From Cantharellus purpuraceus (taxonomy: Eukaryota; Basidiomycota; Agaricomycetes; Cantharellales; Hydnaceae), in NCBI GenBank assembly GCA_025174535.1, contig JALBUN010000047.1, positions 310,001 to 374,000 of the forward strand: a stretch of DNA of 64,000 nucleotides, read 5' to 3'. The notes under the pieces were generated by a model. That model saw only the letters and a program-made list of their open reading frames with translations. It did no database searches and was not told the DNA's origin. Position 1 is the first letter of the stretch, and each line of letters begins with the position of its first letter. Of this stretch, positions 45,364 to 58,918 are shown in pieces. Position numbers and translations under genes: made by a program.

Positions 45364-47225
45364 GGGTGTTGAGGGGCTGAACGAGGGGACGGTGAAGTGA
45401 ACTAAGAGAAGCTCAATTATAAGTTTAATGGGTCGGGAATGATCCCATCCATGGTGATGGTGCCTACCAACGCACGTTCAATCGTTCCTGCATCCGGCAA
45501 GTGCTAGTCCCGCTCCACTGTATGCAACTCTATCTCACATGCAAAATCTCTGTCCGCATTTTCTCTCCCACAGGGGGTCCTGATTTCCTCCCACTCGTCA
45601 CGCCTGCCCTCCTCCTGATTCGGAAGCCAAGTGAATCGAAACTAGCCAGCTCTCTCGATATTTGTTGGGTACATAGGTTGAAGTCTAGTGATCTGACCCT
45701 GAATGTAGGTGATCGATCCTAAGTCGTAAGCACATGGTATTTAGCAGGAGATCAATCAAAAGCCGTTTTTGGATACTTGTGGGGAAGTCTGGGACGGCGA
45801 AAATGAAGCTCCGCATTTTTGGCGCTTTCTTAATTCGACAACGGTGTTCAGACTCTTGGCAGGAAGATATAAAGATGTCAGACTGTATGTAGCCTTCCCA
45901 AGTTGACTACCAACCCCCCTTGATAACCTTGACTCATAGATAACATCGATACACGGCTAAGGTCGACCGTCTCATGTGCATCGGGGGTGCAGGAAGAAGC
46001 GAGTTGAAACCTGCAACAACAACATGCGTGAGAGTCTGCAATGTTCAGGTGAACGTGCTGTCGGACGTTGTAGGCCGCCCCCCCCCAACTTTGAAAGTTA
46101 GATCAATCAAGCCAAGAATCGAAAGATCTATTCCCTCCTCTGTCGCACCTGCCTCTCCGGAGATCAACGCGTGCGAACTTAGACTGCATTTATATATACG
46201 TGATGGACGCCCGCATTCCAACTCCCCCGACATGCAGTCAATGTCTTCCACCCCTGAGCTTGCGACTTGCATCGGTCGATACTATAGAGCTCAATCCCAA
46301 AAGTTGACCACTCCCACAGTTGGGTGCATCCTATGATCCGCGAGCTTATCATGTCACAGCAGTAGCCCATTTGGCTGATGGGTATCGCCATCGACATGCT
46401 CAGGTCCCAATGGAAGACTACAGACAGGAGTACTCAGTACGACCCCTTCAAATACGGTCACATGAGGGCATGCCAGGTCGCCCCCCCTCCCCCTAACAGG
46501 TCCCAACGCTTCTTCTTCCCTAAAAGGAACTTGAGCCGGCTTTTTTCATAAAAGCCATTTGGCAAGCTCCGCGCCGCGTGTGAAAGTGCATCGAATAGCC
46601 TCCCCTTACGCAGCATCATGGTCATTCGGAACTAACAAGAGCCGTCATACTCTCGACTCTGCAGAGTGCGACTGCGTGCGCAACAGCCTGAGGCAATTGC
46701 GGATTCTCAGGCGATATTCTGCACGTCAAATCTGTCACGGTCCCGCAAGTCTAAAATAGAACCCCAAGAGATGGTTTTCCACCACGCTATCGATCACGGC
46801 ACCTCAAGATACGAGCGTAAATCATCGCGTGAAAAACCGTGTACTCTTCACCACTATTAGTGCATCAAATTCACAAAAAAAAAAAAGAATGTACTTGCCG
46901 ATTTCGTCCGACTCGGGGCACTTTGGAAGCTTTCATTAGAGATCACAGTGAATCGTGAGAGACCATGCTCGTCATAGTCGAAGGTCAAGGAACCTAGCAC
47001 AGGTTTGCATAGCGTTCTGTAATAAACAACGCGAAGGCGGCCATGGTGGCGGTCCATGGTAGCGCCCGTCCTTGTTAACCTCTCATCATCCTTGTTCGCG
47101 TCCTTGTCCTTTCATCAGATAAGGCATGTATTTCTGTCAGCAAGTTAGCCGAGGCTGTGCGAATCATCGCGTCGAGCATGTCGCACGGTGCATGTCGATC
47201 GTGGACCGCAATGAATGACGGGAAA
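45364..47225. other. Gene-poor stretch
   Basis: Short frames such as those at 45974-46336 and 46559-46759 lack motifs and splice partners. The 5' end holds the promoter of the MFS gene. Confidence 0.4.
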
Positions 47226-48250
47226 TCTTATATTAAATGCCTGAGCGGGTGTAAACCGATGCTTGTGCCCAGATGTGAAAGCACCTCGATCAGGAAGGCA
47301 GACCATTAATCTGTAAAAGGGATAATTACAAAAACGTTATATGTGAACACCGGAAAGCCGCCGAAAGACAGACCTTCCGACAAGTTACTAGTAGGATGCA
47401 GATCAGCCGTGCCAGTGGGGCAGTGCATATCCCTGTAATGAATGAGGGGGAATTTCTTACAGCGCAGGAACGGGAGACCAAATACGTGCAGACCAGTCTC
47501 TGCCTAGTCCTACATAGGGCTAAGCCCCAAAAGATTGAAAATTGGATTAAATAAAATAAAATCTCACAGTAATTTTGGGAGCAGATACCGCTCGATGCTG
47601 GTACCTAGGGTTGTGCTAAATGGTATGTAGTCTTGATCAGGGAAGTGAACGAATCATCCTGTAAGAAATGTGTATAAATCAAATGTTATATGCGGGCAGT
47701 GAAAGAGACAAGCTACCAGCTAGTGAGGCGATGAGCATTGCACGGCGTTGAGAATGTCGTTGACAGCAACATATGAGGGGAAAATCATACAGTAATTGTT
47801 CATGTCAGTGCCAAACGATGCTAGTGCCTAGATGTGCTGAAATGGCTTGAGGTGTCTCTATTGGGGAAGCGAAGCGAATCGTCATGTAAGAAATATATCT
47901 AAATAACGTTATACGCAGGCTGTGGAGAGCCGCCGAAAGACAGATCCTTCGCCGTGCGAGTAAGGCGGTGCGTATTTCAGAGCGTCGAGGATCTTGTGGC
48001 AACAAATTGCGGGGAGGGATATGCAGTAAAGGTTTACGCTGTCGGTCCCCCGAGCCAGATGTGGCGACATGGCTTGTACCTTCTCGACCCGGGCGGCCGC
48101 AAATGAATCATTCTGAAATAGACATGCTATAAAAGGTAAACGGTATATACGCACACGGGAGAAAGGCTCAAAGGCAGAGCCTGAGACTTGAGGCATTGAG
48201 GCAGAGCGCTGTCTTGCACAGCATTAAGAACTCGAGAACGCGAGCAATAG
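47226..48250 (-). repeat. Diverged tandem array, about 225-235-bp units
   Basis: Matching blocks start at about 47226, 47566, 47789 and 48023. Each has a GATGCT-GTGCCTAG-like segment, a GAATCRTYMTGTAAGAAAT-like segment, an AACGTTATA-like segment and a CCGCCGAAAGACAGA segment. The first interval is longer because of an insertion. Read on the minus strand, units show an acceptor-like TTTCAG/TTACAG followed by a (N/D)DSF reading and end in ILDALK/ILNAVQ-like peptides. The array may be duplicated exons of a decayed gene. In-frame stops occur in some units. Confidence 0.55.
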
Positions 48251-51200
48251 GTAAATGTGGTGGCAAACGTCTTCTACCCCGGCTTTCAGCCACCCCATGG
48301 GGCAGTGTGTGTATTGCGTCACGCATGTCATGAGCAATTAATAAATGGCGCAATGCCTGATTAGCCACCCGAAGTTGACGTCTCTCAGAAAGTGCAGAAG
48401 TGCGTATATTGAATACTGAAATGCTGCGCATTCGTTTTGGAAAGCTATCCAGAGTTCGTGACCCGTTTGCGTGCAAAAAAAATAACTGTTACTGTGATTG
48501 TGGAATTCCTGAAAAATCCTATTCACCTTCTTCAGTTATCAAAAGCCAAAGCTAGAGAGTGAGAAAATCCTGAACCTAGATCCACCTTCCTATGGCCTTG
48601 AACAAATCACGTTTGGGAGACACTTGCAATATGTCATAGTCGGCTCGGACTCAGTGTAGTCACGGGGTTGTCATGATACAACATATGTCCAAATCCTCTC
48701 ACCAAGGCAGCCGAACATCTGACTAAGAATGGTTCTTCGGAGGTATCCAGCCACGGCCGCGCGCGAACGGCAAACATTCACATGCCATCTTTGACAAGGA
48801 TGGAAGAGCAAGAAAGAAGCGAAGCGGTGTCAACCGTAATGTGATACATCACACGTGTGACAACAGTAAACAACATTTGCCACGGAACACACATCTGAAA
48901 TGTTTAGGAGTTTAGCTTACAGCATGATGAAGAAGCATAGGACGAGCCATTGACAGTGGGCACTGGATATGGGCGCTCCCACTTCCAGAAGAAGAACCAC
49001 TAGGAAATCAAGACACAAGGCTACAATTTCTCCAGGATGGATGGAGAATTGATGTCCAGTGTTGGTCGCTAGACCCCCATTGTTGTGGTGTACAGCGCAT
49101 CAAAAGTTAAAGGTGCATCATTTGCATTGAGGGAGCAGAACTTCTTGTTCTTTGGACTGTTGAACATTGATGTACACTGGTAACTGCTAGGGGGCCCATC
49201 ACTGATACTCTCAACCTACAATTGGAAGTCCAGCTGCGCCTATAGGGAATATATATCGAACAGTCACACACACCTCCGATGATGCGGTAGGTTGATACAA
49301 TGGCCGGCGTTGTTCTGGTACAATCACTACGAAATACAGTATGCTAAGTGTTCCACCGTATGGCTCGTAGCAAATGATGCCTTCTTTCAGTTGATATGAC
49401 AAAGCTCTTGATGCCAACTTTAAGTTGTCCCATCAGCTGAGATTCTACCGCAGTATACCGAATTGTCAACTTTCTATCCTCGCAGGCAAGGTGAGGACCA
49501 CTGACATTGTTGACAGTAGCAACGACCCTGATCATCACAAACATAGCAACCCGAATCTTGCTTGATCTCGGGTTCATCATGACGTCCCAATGCGACTGGC
49601 ATCCTACCAACTTCGAGGTGATGGCATAAGATGAAACTTGAAGCACATTACAAAAGATACCGTTGGCCTGGAAATGTACATCCAGACAGTAATCTTTGTG
49701 AGTTGGAGGAGATTGGTTTGGAAAGTAGGTTTCGGACGATCGGTAAAGCTGACCAATTTTCAAGCTTTTACCTCATGGCGTTAGCGTGACAACATTGTTT
49801 TTTTTTTTTACCTTTATTTTTTCTATATAACTTCTCGGACCCCAGCTACCGTGCCAGGAATAAGGCCAAGTTGTAATCACGGTTTCGGATATGGTCGAGT
49901 AATTGCACTTTGTTGGGACCTTTTCCTTCACGCACTGCAGTTTCGCACGACCTTCTACCAGTCCGCATTCGACTTCTGCACGTCATGTATCGCCATGAAC
50001 ATGACCGGCCGACGGCCACTAGCAGACGCATTGCTCCGCTAGAAAATCCGGAGCAATACCCCAGACGGATCAATGAAGCTACTAAGACAATGACACAGGA
50101 CGAGACGCATCCAAAATCTGGGTGACCACGGATCAACAGGGTAAGAAAGAACGGCCCTGTTCATGGTTCCTTACCATTTACATGCTGATCACCATAGGCA
50201 GGGTAGTATTTGCAAAGCCAGATGTTCACGCATAGCCTCTGCCGATATATTTTTTACCGCTGCTTCTCCGGAGCATATGCGCCCAGGCATCCAGAGGTGC
50301 TAAACCCCACGTGTACATACGCACATCCTGTCGAAAACGGTGCCCAGAACCTAAAGCAATGTTTATCCGCGCAGTCTTGACTACTGCCTACTGAAAGCAT
50401 GCCTCGCGCTTCTTATCATTCATTGCGCCTCGAAGTCCCACTACCTCATGCGATGCTTGATTCACGTGCTCGCAATATCATTGATCCGACACCGCATGGA
50501 GCATCGTACATGATTTGCCTCGAAAGAATTCGTGCCATACGCCAAAGAAAATCCTTACGACCATACAAAGCTCGTCCCGGAACACCGGAATCGAGCCTCC
50601 ACTTACACCTGAGATGCATGTATTCAAGTGGTTCCTGAGACTGGGCTTAGCGAGTAGCGTTCATTCTGTTCCTGGAAATGGTGACTGACTAGCATCGCCT
50701 CCAGGAAACTTGGAGTTCAAGCGTAGCATCGGAAAGTGGCACGCTCTTGCTCTGGTGCTGCTGTTCACGTCTCTTATCCCTCTTCTCTGGCGTCCCAGTC
50801 ATCGAGGCCGGACTGGACGACACTCGCTAGTGCCGCATGTCCCGCATTGATGCCAATCAATCATATCCTGCTATTACATTAGCATAATTTCCAGCACCCG
50901 ATCAACCCATCATTTCCTAATTCAACGACTTGGCAAATGCCAGTCCGCAAATGAAAGTCACCGGTCTTGTTGTATCCGCGTTCATGCGCGCTGTCGTGAT
51001 CTGGTCATTGGGAAAGATGTTCCTGGTTGATGACTACGCCGCGTGTGTTTTCGGGAGTAAGGAGCACCCAAGGCGACCGTTGGCGTTCTGCCGGTATGAG
51101 GAATCAAATGACTGCCAGGAGTTGCCAGGATGGTGGGAACAGCAACGGGACTCGCCAGTCAGTCTTGGTCGACTCGCCAACAATATGTAAAATATTAGCC

Positions 51201-52288
51201 TTTCTGCGACCCTGGTCAGGAGGCAAACTCTGGTTAAGCCAGCGTGTCAGGGTCACTGAATACATATACAACCTGCGATCCACATGAAGAAGAAACATCC
51301 CCATTCAAAACAAGCGAATTGCGGTCGACTGTCAGTTTAGTAAAACGCCACACCCTGTCTCTCCCGCGGCTATCTTGCCATCATTTCTCGCGCTCGCAAT
51401 GGTATATTCATCATGGGAACAGCCCCTGCTCCGAGCCAGGACAGCCTTGGACAGCCTTTCCTCCGGGAGGAAGGAAGGAGTGAGGAACAGCCTCAGCTCC
51501 GAAGAACAAGGGAATTAACTTGCTGCCGCGACGGCACTTGACATGCGTAGCGACGCGCGCGGCATTTCCCAACTTGAGCGCGGTCGGATCTCTTGGTGCC
51601 AGGGGTCGTCTTATTCGTAGCGCCATGAGTCATTCTGCGCATAGCGTCCCCACGGCCTTGTTGTAGGAAAGGACTAGCGTCTCTACACGAAGCAGCCAGA
51701 TTGTATATTCGTTGCCGGGTATGGCGTGTCGGGACCCCGGGATTCCTTGGTATTGGTCCTTTCTACCATCTATCTGAATCTGGCACACCGATTGCAATTG
51801 TGATGATTGCAGGGTCCAACTGGTAACTCGGCCCTTCCCCAAGCAGACCCGTCTGACCTGCACACTATTTTCTAGATCTTGTTCCCTTGTGCTCGCTGGC
51901 TCCCGGCGAGTACAAGGAGCTCCCGGGGCCCGAAGCCTGTGCCTCGGAACACAGCCGCAGGTCCGTTTTACAAATTTTGAATTTTTTTTTTTTCCATGTC
52001 AGAAAACACCTAATACGTGCAACAGTTATTGATGAGCGGATGGGCGGCGAACAGTAAACACGCCTTGAATGCGTGTCCAGGCCGAGTTACGGGTAGCCGG
52101 TGCGACAAACGACCGCGGCTCGGATTGACAAGCGCCGACGCGCATTTTGGGTTTGCGTATAAATCTTGCCAGAAGTCAAACACCGCCCCTCTCTTTATTT
52201 TCACGTCTCCACACAGCCCTCAGGCTCTGCTCACAATAATCTTCCGTACGCAACTTCTACATAATTATTAGATCGCTTCCGCCTACTC
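48251..52288. other. Gene-poor stretch upstream of the Crz1-like gene
   Basis: Frames at 49344-49763 (minus), 49846-50136 (minus) and 50399-50638 (plus) have no recognisable domain. A T/A-rich tract lies near 49797-49830. The last 250 bp contain an AT-rich leader for the next gene. I can support no gene here. Confidence 0.4.
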
Positions 52289-54961
52289 ATGGCCCCTCCC
52301 CACTTGAACCTCGACGCACCTGTTAACGATCTTGACCACGCCTCCAGTCCAGCCATCAATATACAGAGTGCAGATAGGTTCCCCGCAAGCCCTTGGAACG
52401 AGTACAACACTAACTGGAAGTTTCCATCTGCTCCCGACATCGACGCCCGTAACAGCAACCCCTACACTCCCTCCTACAACGGTTCTTTCAACTCGTGGGG
52501 TTCACACTCGGTATCTTGGGGTGGCAGAGAGGCATCCGATCCGTTGAACATGTACGAAGATACAGATTTCTTAATGGAGGACTCATCTTCCTCGCGCCGG
52601 CAACGTGACGACGAATACAACCCTCAGCACTACGATGGAGACATCGTTGGTGACATGGACGATCTTCCGTCGACGTCTTTCAGTAGTAGTGGCGGTGGCC
52701 CCCAACTCTCGTTTACACCCGCCATCGACTCATTTACGGCGCCGCAAGCAAAGTCTCCCGCATTTTCTGGCGGGTCAGCAGCCTCTTCGCCTGGCTCCGA
52801 CCTCGATATCAATCACGCCTCCAAGACTCATTCTCGTACCTCGTCTGCATCTTCAGGCCATGTTAATTCGTCTACTTCGCCACCCGCAGGAATCAACCGC
52901 ACATTTCGTGCTGCTCTGTCGTTCGATTCACCTAACAATCCCTCCTTTTCTGTCGCCACACACCCCCCCTCAAGTCCCGGCATGAAGCCTCACTCGCCAC
53001 CTGCCCTCGTCATACCCGGAGAGGACGGCGGTCTGGCGCCGCCTCAGATCTCTCATGCCCCAGGATCGCCATCACCGAGTGCTGCTGGGGGCGGTCTGAG
53101 TGCTCCTGGCGTGAGCATTCACATCGTCCCTAGCACCCCTGTTGGTGGGATTGAAGTTGGGGGCCACGGTACGGAGGCTCAGGGTCGAGACCCCCAATAC
53201 CAGCAGTTGATGGACCAGAGGCCGGATGGGCAGCACTCTCGAGGTGCGTTTGATGCTCAGGCAACCTTATCATGCGATAAATTAACTTTGATGGGCAGAT
53301 CAACGGTTTTCTTCTACGGCACCTTCCGATTCTAATCACAACGAGCAGCGTTCGTGGGGCCAGACACCGTCTTCCACTCCGGGCACAGGGTCACATCCAC
53401 CCACACCCCAATACCATGCTCGCAATGATTCGAGTTTGTTTCATTCACACTCGAGGAGCGGCTCTTCGTCGCATGAGTCTCCCCCTTCTTTCGGCTCACG
53501 TCCCCAAATGGAATTTTCTGGCCGTATGGATTTCGGTCGACAGTCGTCGTCCGCCGTGGCATTTTCTCATCGATCCCCTGCGCTTTCTTCGAGCGCGTCG
53601 TCGCTCCACAACAGCCCACTTCCTGGAACTCAGCACTTGGATTTGAGTCCGAGTCCCCGACCTCACGATGGCGAGTTTCTCCTTCCTGACTCAGACCCCG
53701 GTGTCCAACGACCACGGTCGTCGAGCGAGCGGGTCGGACGTGCCTGGGATATTACATCGGGTTTGAGTTACCCTGGGGATGGAGGAATAGGCAGCTTGAG
53801 CCTTACGGGTATGGGTCCAACCCGTGGCACAGGGACAGTCGATCCAAACGATGTTTTAGCTCCACCAGACTCGGCTGACTCGGGTCGGGACCTGTACAGC
53901 CAGCAGGTTCAGTACGCGCACCACTCATACGAGAATACACACCTCCTCCCTCGTACAGCCGCGGCGGGAGCTTTCGCTCAGTCCACTGACGGTGACAATT
54001 TCCTCTCGCCTGGTTTGGTGAGCGTACGGCGCGCCAAGTCAGACAGTGGGCATTTCACGTCACACCGACGTGGTGTGAAGTCCGAGGACCTTCGGCCCCC
54101 TCCATCACAATTGGACTTCTTTGGAGGGTATCGTGACGTCGGCGCGTCAAACCTGCTTGCACCTCCCGGCTTAGGGTTATTGAACGTTTCAGGCGGAAAG
54201 CACCGACGTGGACACGATAGACATTCTAGTCTCGGCTCGCACGGCCACGCCAGTGTCCGATCGAGTCCTTATCCGAGCCCGAATGCCAGTCCTTCTCGGG
54301 TTTCACATGCGTTGCCGGATGTGGGTGGTATGAACGTGTTCGACACTTATGGCGCTACTGGTGCAGGCCCTGATGTGAGCCAGTTGAACACGACAAATCC
54401 ACCAAGAAGATTGGTCACCACCAAGGCAACACACGATGCAAGCTCGGCACGTCGCAAGAACGAGCCTGGGTTCGTGTGCCCTGTCCCTGGTTGTGGAAGT
54501 ACGTTCACCCGTAGCTTCAACCTCAAGGGTAAAGTCTGTTATACTCTGATGAGGCAACCTTGACTAAATCCCGCTTCTCAGGCCATCTGCGCTCGCACAA
54601 CGAAGAGAGGCCGTTCAAATGTAAATGGCCTGGTTGCGAAAAGGGCTTTGCTCGTCAACACGACTGCAAGCGACATGAAGCTCTTCACCTCAACATTCGA
54701 CCGTACACGTGTGCCGGATGTAAGAAGACCTTTGCGCGCATGGATGCGCTCAACCGCCACCGTGAGTACTCAGTAATCCCCCCCATTCTTTGCACACCTG
54801 GGGTTTGACGTCGCGTGCTCACAGTTCGTTCCGAAGGTGGAGCAGAATGCGCTCAGCATGAGCAGCCGCTACAAGCCATGGACGACCAAAACCCCACAAC
54901 CGGTGGACGGTCTAATCCTAACGGCGACCTTGGCCCCACCGAACAGGGCCTTATAATGTAG
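52289..54961 (+). CDS. CRZ1: Crz1-like C2H2 transcription factor (calcineurin-responsive)
   Basis: This is the probable nuclear effector of Ca2+/calcineurin signalling. Exons 52289-53243, 53299-54528, 54582-54761 and 54825-54961 give 833 residues. A long Ser/Pro-rich N terminus with SPSP and SRTSS boxes is typical of a phospho-regulated factor. PGVSIH at residues 273-278 fits the PxIxIT calcineurin-docking consensus. The C terminus has C2H2 fingers at 712-734 (PGCGSTFTRSFNLKGHLRSH) and 742-764 (PGCEKGFARQHDCKRHEALH). A third at 772-788 (CAGCKKTFARMDALNRH) follows the Crz1 pattern, and EGGAEC lies just after it. The link NEERPFKC between fingers matches Crz1. Other C2H2 factors are possible, but this finger series fits Crz1 best. 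Confidence 0.85.
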
Positions 54962-55443
54962 CTCTCAGCTACCTGCGCTCTTCTCCACCGTCCAGGACTA
55001 TCTAGCTCTCGTGTTTTGAATCCCGCTTTTTGTGTTTACAGTATTTCGTCAATTGCTCTCCCTCTGGGCAGGTTCCGCTCGTCTCAGTCTTGGATACCAT
55101 TCGTTATAAGGTACACTGCATTCGATGGACTCCTTATACTACTGTAGCGCTCGTGTACAGGCTGTAGCCTATTATTTACCAGTTATGACAATATCGAACA
55201 AACATAATTTAATGGTCTTCGGCTGTACACGAGCCTTGATGCCTGCCTCCCCACGTTCTGCTGGAAACTCCCTCCAGGCAGTGCAAGCATGGCGGTGTTA
55301 CGCGTCACAGTAATTGCAGTCAAGGCGGTGTCTCCGCGTGCGAATCTATTTGACCAAAATTGATCTTGGAGTGCCGCAAACTGGAAGATAAGTATGATGA
55401 AGACACAGCCATGCCACAAAGCAAACTGGTTGGTTCAGGTTCA
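54962..55443. other. Convergent spacer after the Crz1-like gene
   Basis: This is the 3' UTR region of two convergent genes. No other feature is seen. Confidence 0.4.
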
Positions 55444-58400
55444 TTACAAGCCATAAGGGCCCACCCACTCATTGTCATCTTGCACTGCCCCGTCCCGCCC
55501 ATCTGTCCTGACAAGGACAACGTCCATTACTTCGACCCTCTCCCTCTTCAGCTCCCGCTCTTCTTCGTCGACAGAGCGTTGGCGCTTGAGAGGTCTGAGA
55601 GGCTGTAACAGCTCCCCGCGAGATGAGATCGGAAGCACTCGGAAGTACTTGTTAATGGGCGGTCGATGGGGAATAGGCGTAGGTGTAGTCGTAAGAAGAG
55701 CGTCAATGGAAAGGGGTGCAGGTGTGGATGACTCCGACTTGGTCTTAGACCAAACCTGCAGCTTTTTGTACTGAACCAACGAAAGCCAAGGTAAGTACAT
55801 GTAATAGTGGACAAGGGGGAGTACGAACCATCTCTAGTTCTGGCTTTCCCCGCCACTTGGCTACAGCTTCGCAAAATCGGAGCGCTGCGCGTTCTACTGG
55901 TTCCGCAGGGTACTTTTCGGAAAGTTGAGTGAGATGAGTAGCAAGGTCGGGCGTGCTATGTGGGATAGTAAGAAACTGTAAAAACATGTCAACCTTTGTC
56001 TGGGCGCAAAAGCCATGAACGAAAATGCATACCTCAGACATCCTCCCCTCCATCTCCATGACGTACTCCTCTTCCGCACTTCGCGTTGCTTTATCCCTAC
56101 TTCCAGGGGGGATAGATGCATCCTGAACGAGGCCGCTGAAAAGCACCCTCGCGGCATCTATTAGCTGTGGCATCTCATCCGGCTCCAATTCATCCTCATG
56201 GTCATCTACTGTCGGGATGTCCGCAGCAGCCATACTAGCGGTCCCAGACCCTGCCATACTTCTACGGGTTCCGACGCCTTTGATGCCGAGCCCCACACCC
56301 AAGATGATCTCGGCGTATTCGGCTCCTTTCCAATCTCTGGCTACATAGCCTTCCAGCACGGCGCGTGTGAGTAGACCACATAACGTACTGAACCATGCGC
56401 GAGTCGGCTGCGCATGGTAAGAGGTTCTCATGATTGAGCTGATCGGAGAGGCAGTAGAGTGTCCGTCAGAATTATCGTTATCGAGGTGCCCGTCATTTGC
56501 CTCTGGTTCCTCTCCTCGAGCCTCTCGACCAAGCTCCATTGCAACGAGGGCACTTAACCGCAAGAATCTCGGGATAAGATCGGCGAGCACACAGCCAGAT
56601 TGCCTTATCGCGTCATCATGATGTGGTTCGCCTGAGAGAAAATGTCCCTGCTTCTTAAGTAATCCCGCTCCGATCCTCGTGGACGGACCGCCTCGTGTGA
56701 CCGCACTTGAAGTACAAATCTTGCACTGCTCCCGTAAATGCCTTGGACACAGATGCTTCAACTTCTTCAGTGGAAAACCAGCGGCGGGAGCCGGTTCGGG
56801 TGCGGGTGCGGTACCTAAGGAATACACTGGAACGTTGGTTCGAAATGAACCCGCTTGAGAATGAGAAGTTCCTCGGGATGTCTTGGTGTTACATCCAACC
56901 GCATAAAGGTCCCTGGAGCGCCCCCTGGCACGCCTCGTAAGCCCAGGGTTTGAAGTGGGGATAGAAGCGGACTTGTCTGGCTGTTCTGTGGGTGCACCAC
57001 GCTTCCATGAAGACCATGAAGACGGAAGTCGAGGAAGGGATGGGGGTGTAGGTGTAATTGAATGGACGCGCTCGGAGTCTTTATCGTGTGTGGGAATGCC
57101 GAAGGGCGTCGCAGAGCTAGGAGAAGATGGCAGAGGAGAAGGGGAGGCGGGCGTCTACGCGTCATGTACACATAAGAAACAGAGAAAGCATAAACAATGA
57201 GGATACTTACTGCACCGGGGCGTGTCCACGAGAACAGAGGCGGTGGTGGTCGTATTACCTGCTGACCCGAAATTTGACCGGTCTCTATTGAATCCTTACC
57301 ACTACCTGAAGCTATGCGGCTCTGGGATTGAGTCGAGCTTGACGGCCCAGTCTGTGTTGGACTGATTCCGTACCCATCTCCCGAGATAGGACTAATAACT
57401 GTCGATGGGGTATAGGTACTACTGGCTGTGGAAGGCATCGTCAATGTTTGAAACGACGGCAGGGTTGGAGTTGCATTAAACTGCTGGCTTGAAATCTGCG
57501 CCAACATTGCCAATTCTGAAGGCAGCGTGTGCGTGTTTGAAGATGGAAGGGATGGGGGAGGTAAAGGGGGAGGCGAACTCATTGAGCTTTGCCCAGGAAT
57601 CTGTTTGGAATCGGAAGAGCTGCCGCCGGTAGATGAACCATCCTCAGCTGCAGAAGATGACGGGTGTTGACATGGGGGAGGCTGGCGTTCGAAAAGATCG
57701 TTTACTAGTGCCAGAAGGGCCAAGCGGAGCCGGAGCCCATTCGGAAGCACGCGAACGGGATTTTCACTAGGTGGCGGGCTCGAGCGCTGCGCTGACGGTG
57801 GTGCTCGATAGTGCTGGCTGTTTGCATGAGAACTGTGCAGCGCGTAAGGGGGTGGTGACGGTGAGCGTGGTGGTGAAGACGGGGGTTGTGCTAGCATAGA
57901 ACGTAGGACCTTTTCGATGCCAGTCGCACGAGCAGCGAGTGATGGTGCAAGCGAAGGATCCTGAGGATGGGTTGTGGAACTTCCCGCAGATGGCTCTACC
58001 TCGCTATCAGAACCAGAATTAGGCTCGCTTTCCGAGTCGACCTCCATCCTGTCGTGTCCTATGGTCCCCTGCTTTCGTCTACGGCCTGTCCGCTTATAGT
58101 GCTTCCCATACATTAATGGCCGTACACCCTCACCGTCACTCTCTTTGACGTCTCCACCATCACCGTCTTCATCGCTGCTTGCGAGCTCTATTTCAGGTGG
58201 TTCTCCAAAATCGCTCACTCGCCTGGAACTCGAACCACCGACAGACCCGATATAGAATCCAGATCCTTTGTCGTTGAGTTCAGAGCTATTATCTGCGTGT
58301 TCCTCATTCTTGAACCTGACTGCCATTCCCAGTTCGCAACGACCCTGTGCGAGTCGAGTTCGACCTTGGCGCCATGCGGTGTGGTCCAAAATTAGTGTAC

Positions 58401-58918
58401 GAGTCGTTTTCTCACGTGGAGGAAGTGTGTGGAGATGATGCGACTGCGGGTGGGCAGGGGCAACGAAATGCTTGGAATGAGGCGGATTAACCACCCGATT
58501 AGTGTTCAAAGGAACGGTCGTAGTCGGAACTGTACTTTGTGGCGAAGAGTGGCGCTTGGCACGGATGAAAGAGACGCCAGTGGATGATTTCGGATCAGGT
58601 CCCACAGGGCCGCCATGAGTCCTAGCCCTACAAAATGCACACCAGAGTGCCAAGGACACAGCATAGGGGCATAGAGAGACAAGGTCAGCTCGAAGATTGG
58701 GAAGGATGGCAGGAGAGTAACGGAGACCCATAGTTGGGGCATCAAAGTATCACTCACCCGGAAGTGGACATGCGCAAAGGGGAGGGTTGTGGATAACCGA
58801 TGGCAAAAGATGGCCGCGACCGATGACGAATACCTGCTGTAAACGTCACTACAGTAGATGTTGGTGAAGAAAAAAACTAACCCGGGCTGGCGGGAGGAGG
58901 TGAGGTGGAAACGGACAT
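55444..58918 (-). CDS. Conserved basidiomycete protein of unknown function
   Basis: Exons 58882-58918, 58758-58833, 57211-58627, 56033-57154, 55829-55975 and 55444-55770 give 1041 residues with all phases consistent. The N terminus is Ser/Pro-rich. At about residues 80-120 a block TRTLILDHTAWRQGRTRLAQ appears, which I recall as common to uncharacterised basidiomycete proteins. Acidic and Ser/Pro-rich sequence follows, with LPNGLRLRLALLALVNDLFE. The C-terminal third is helical: WFSTLCGLLTRAVLEGYV, EMPQLIDAARVLFSGL, PDLATHLTQLSEKYPAEP and ALRFCEAVAKWRGKPELEM. A basic KRQRSVDEEERELKRERVE near the end may be a nuclear signal. I do not assign a function. A competing reading of 56815-57150 in another frame ends in a stop and was not used. 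Confidence 0.75.

Noticed and set aside
56815..57150. Reading the large unknown gene in the frame that stops at 56815
   Set aside because: A GTAAGT...TAG intron (57155-57210) moves the reading into the frame that continues through the next exons and closes at 1041 codons.
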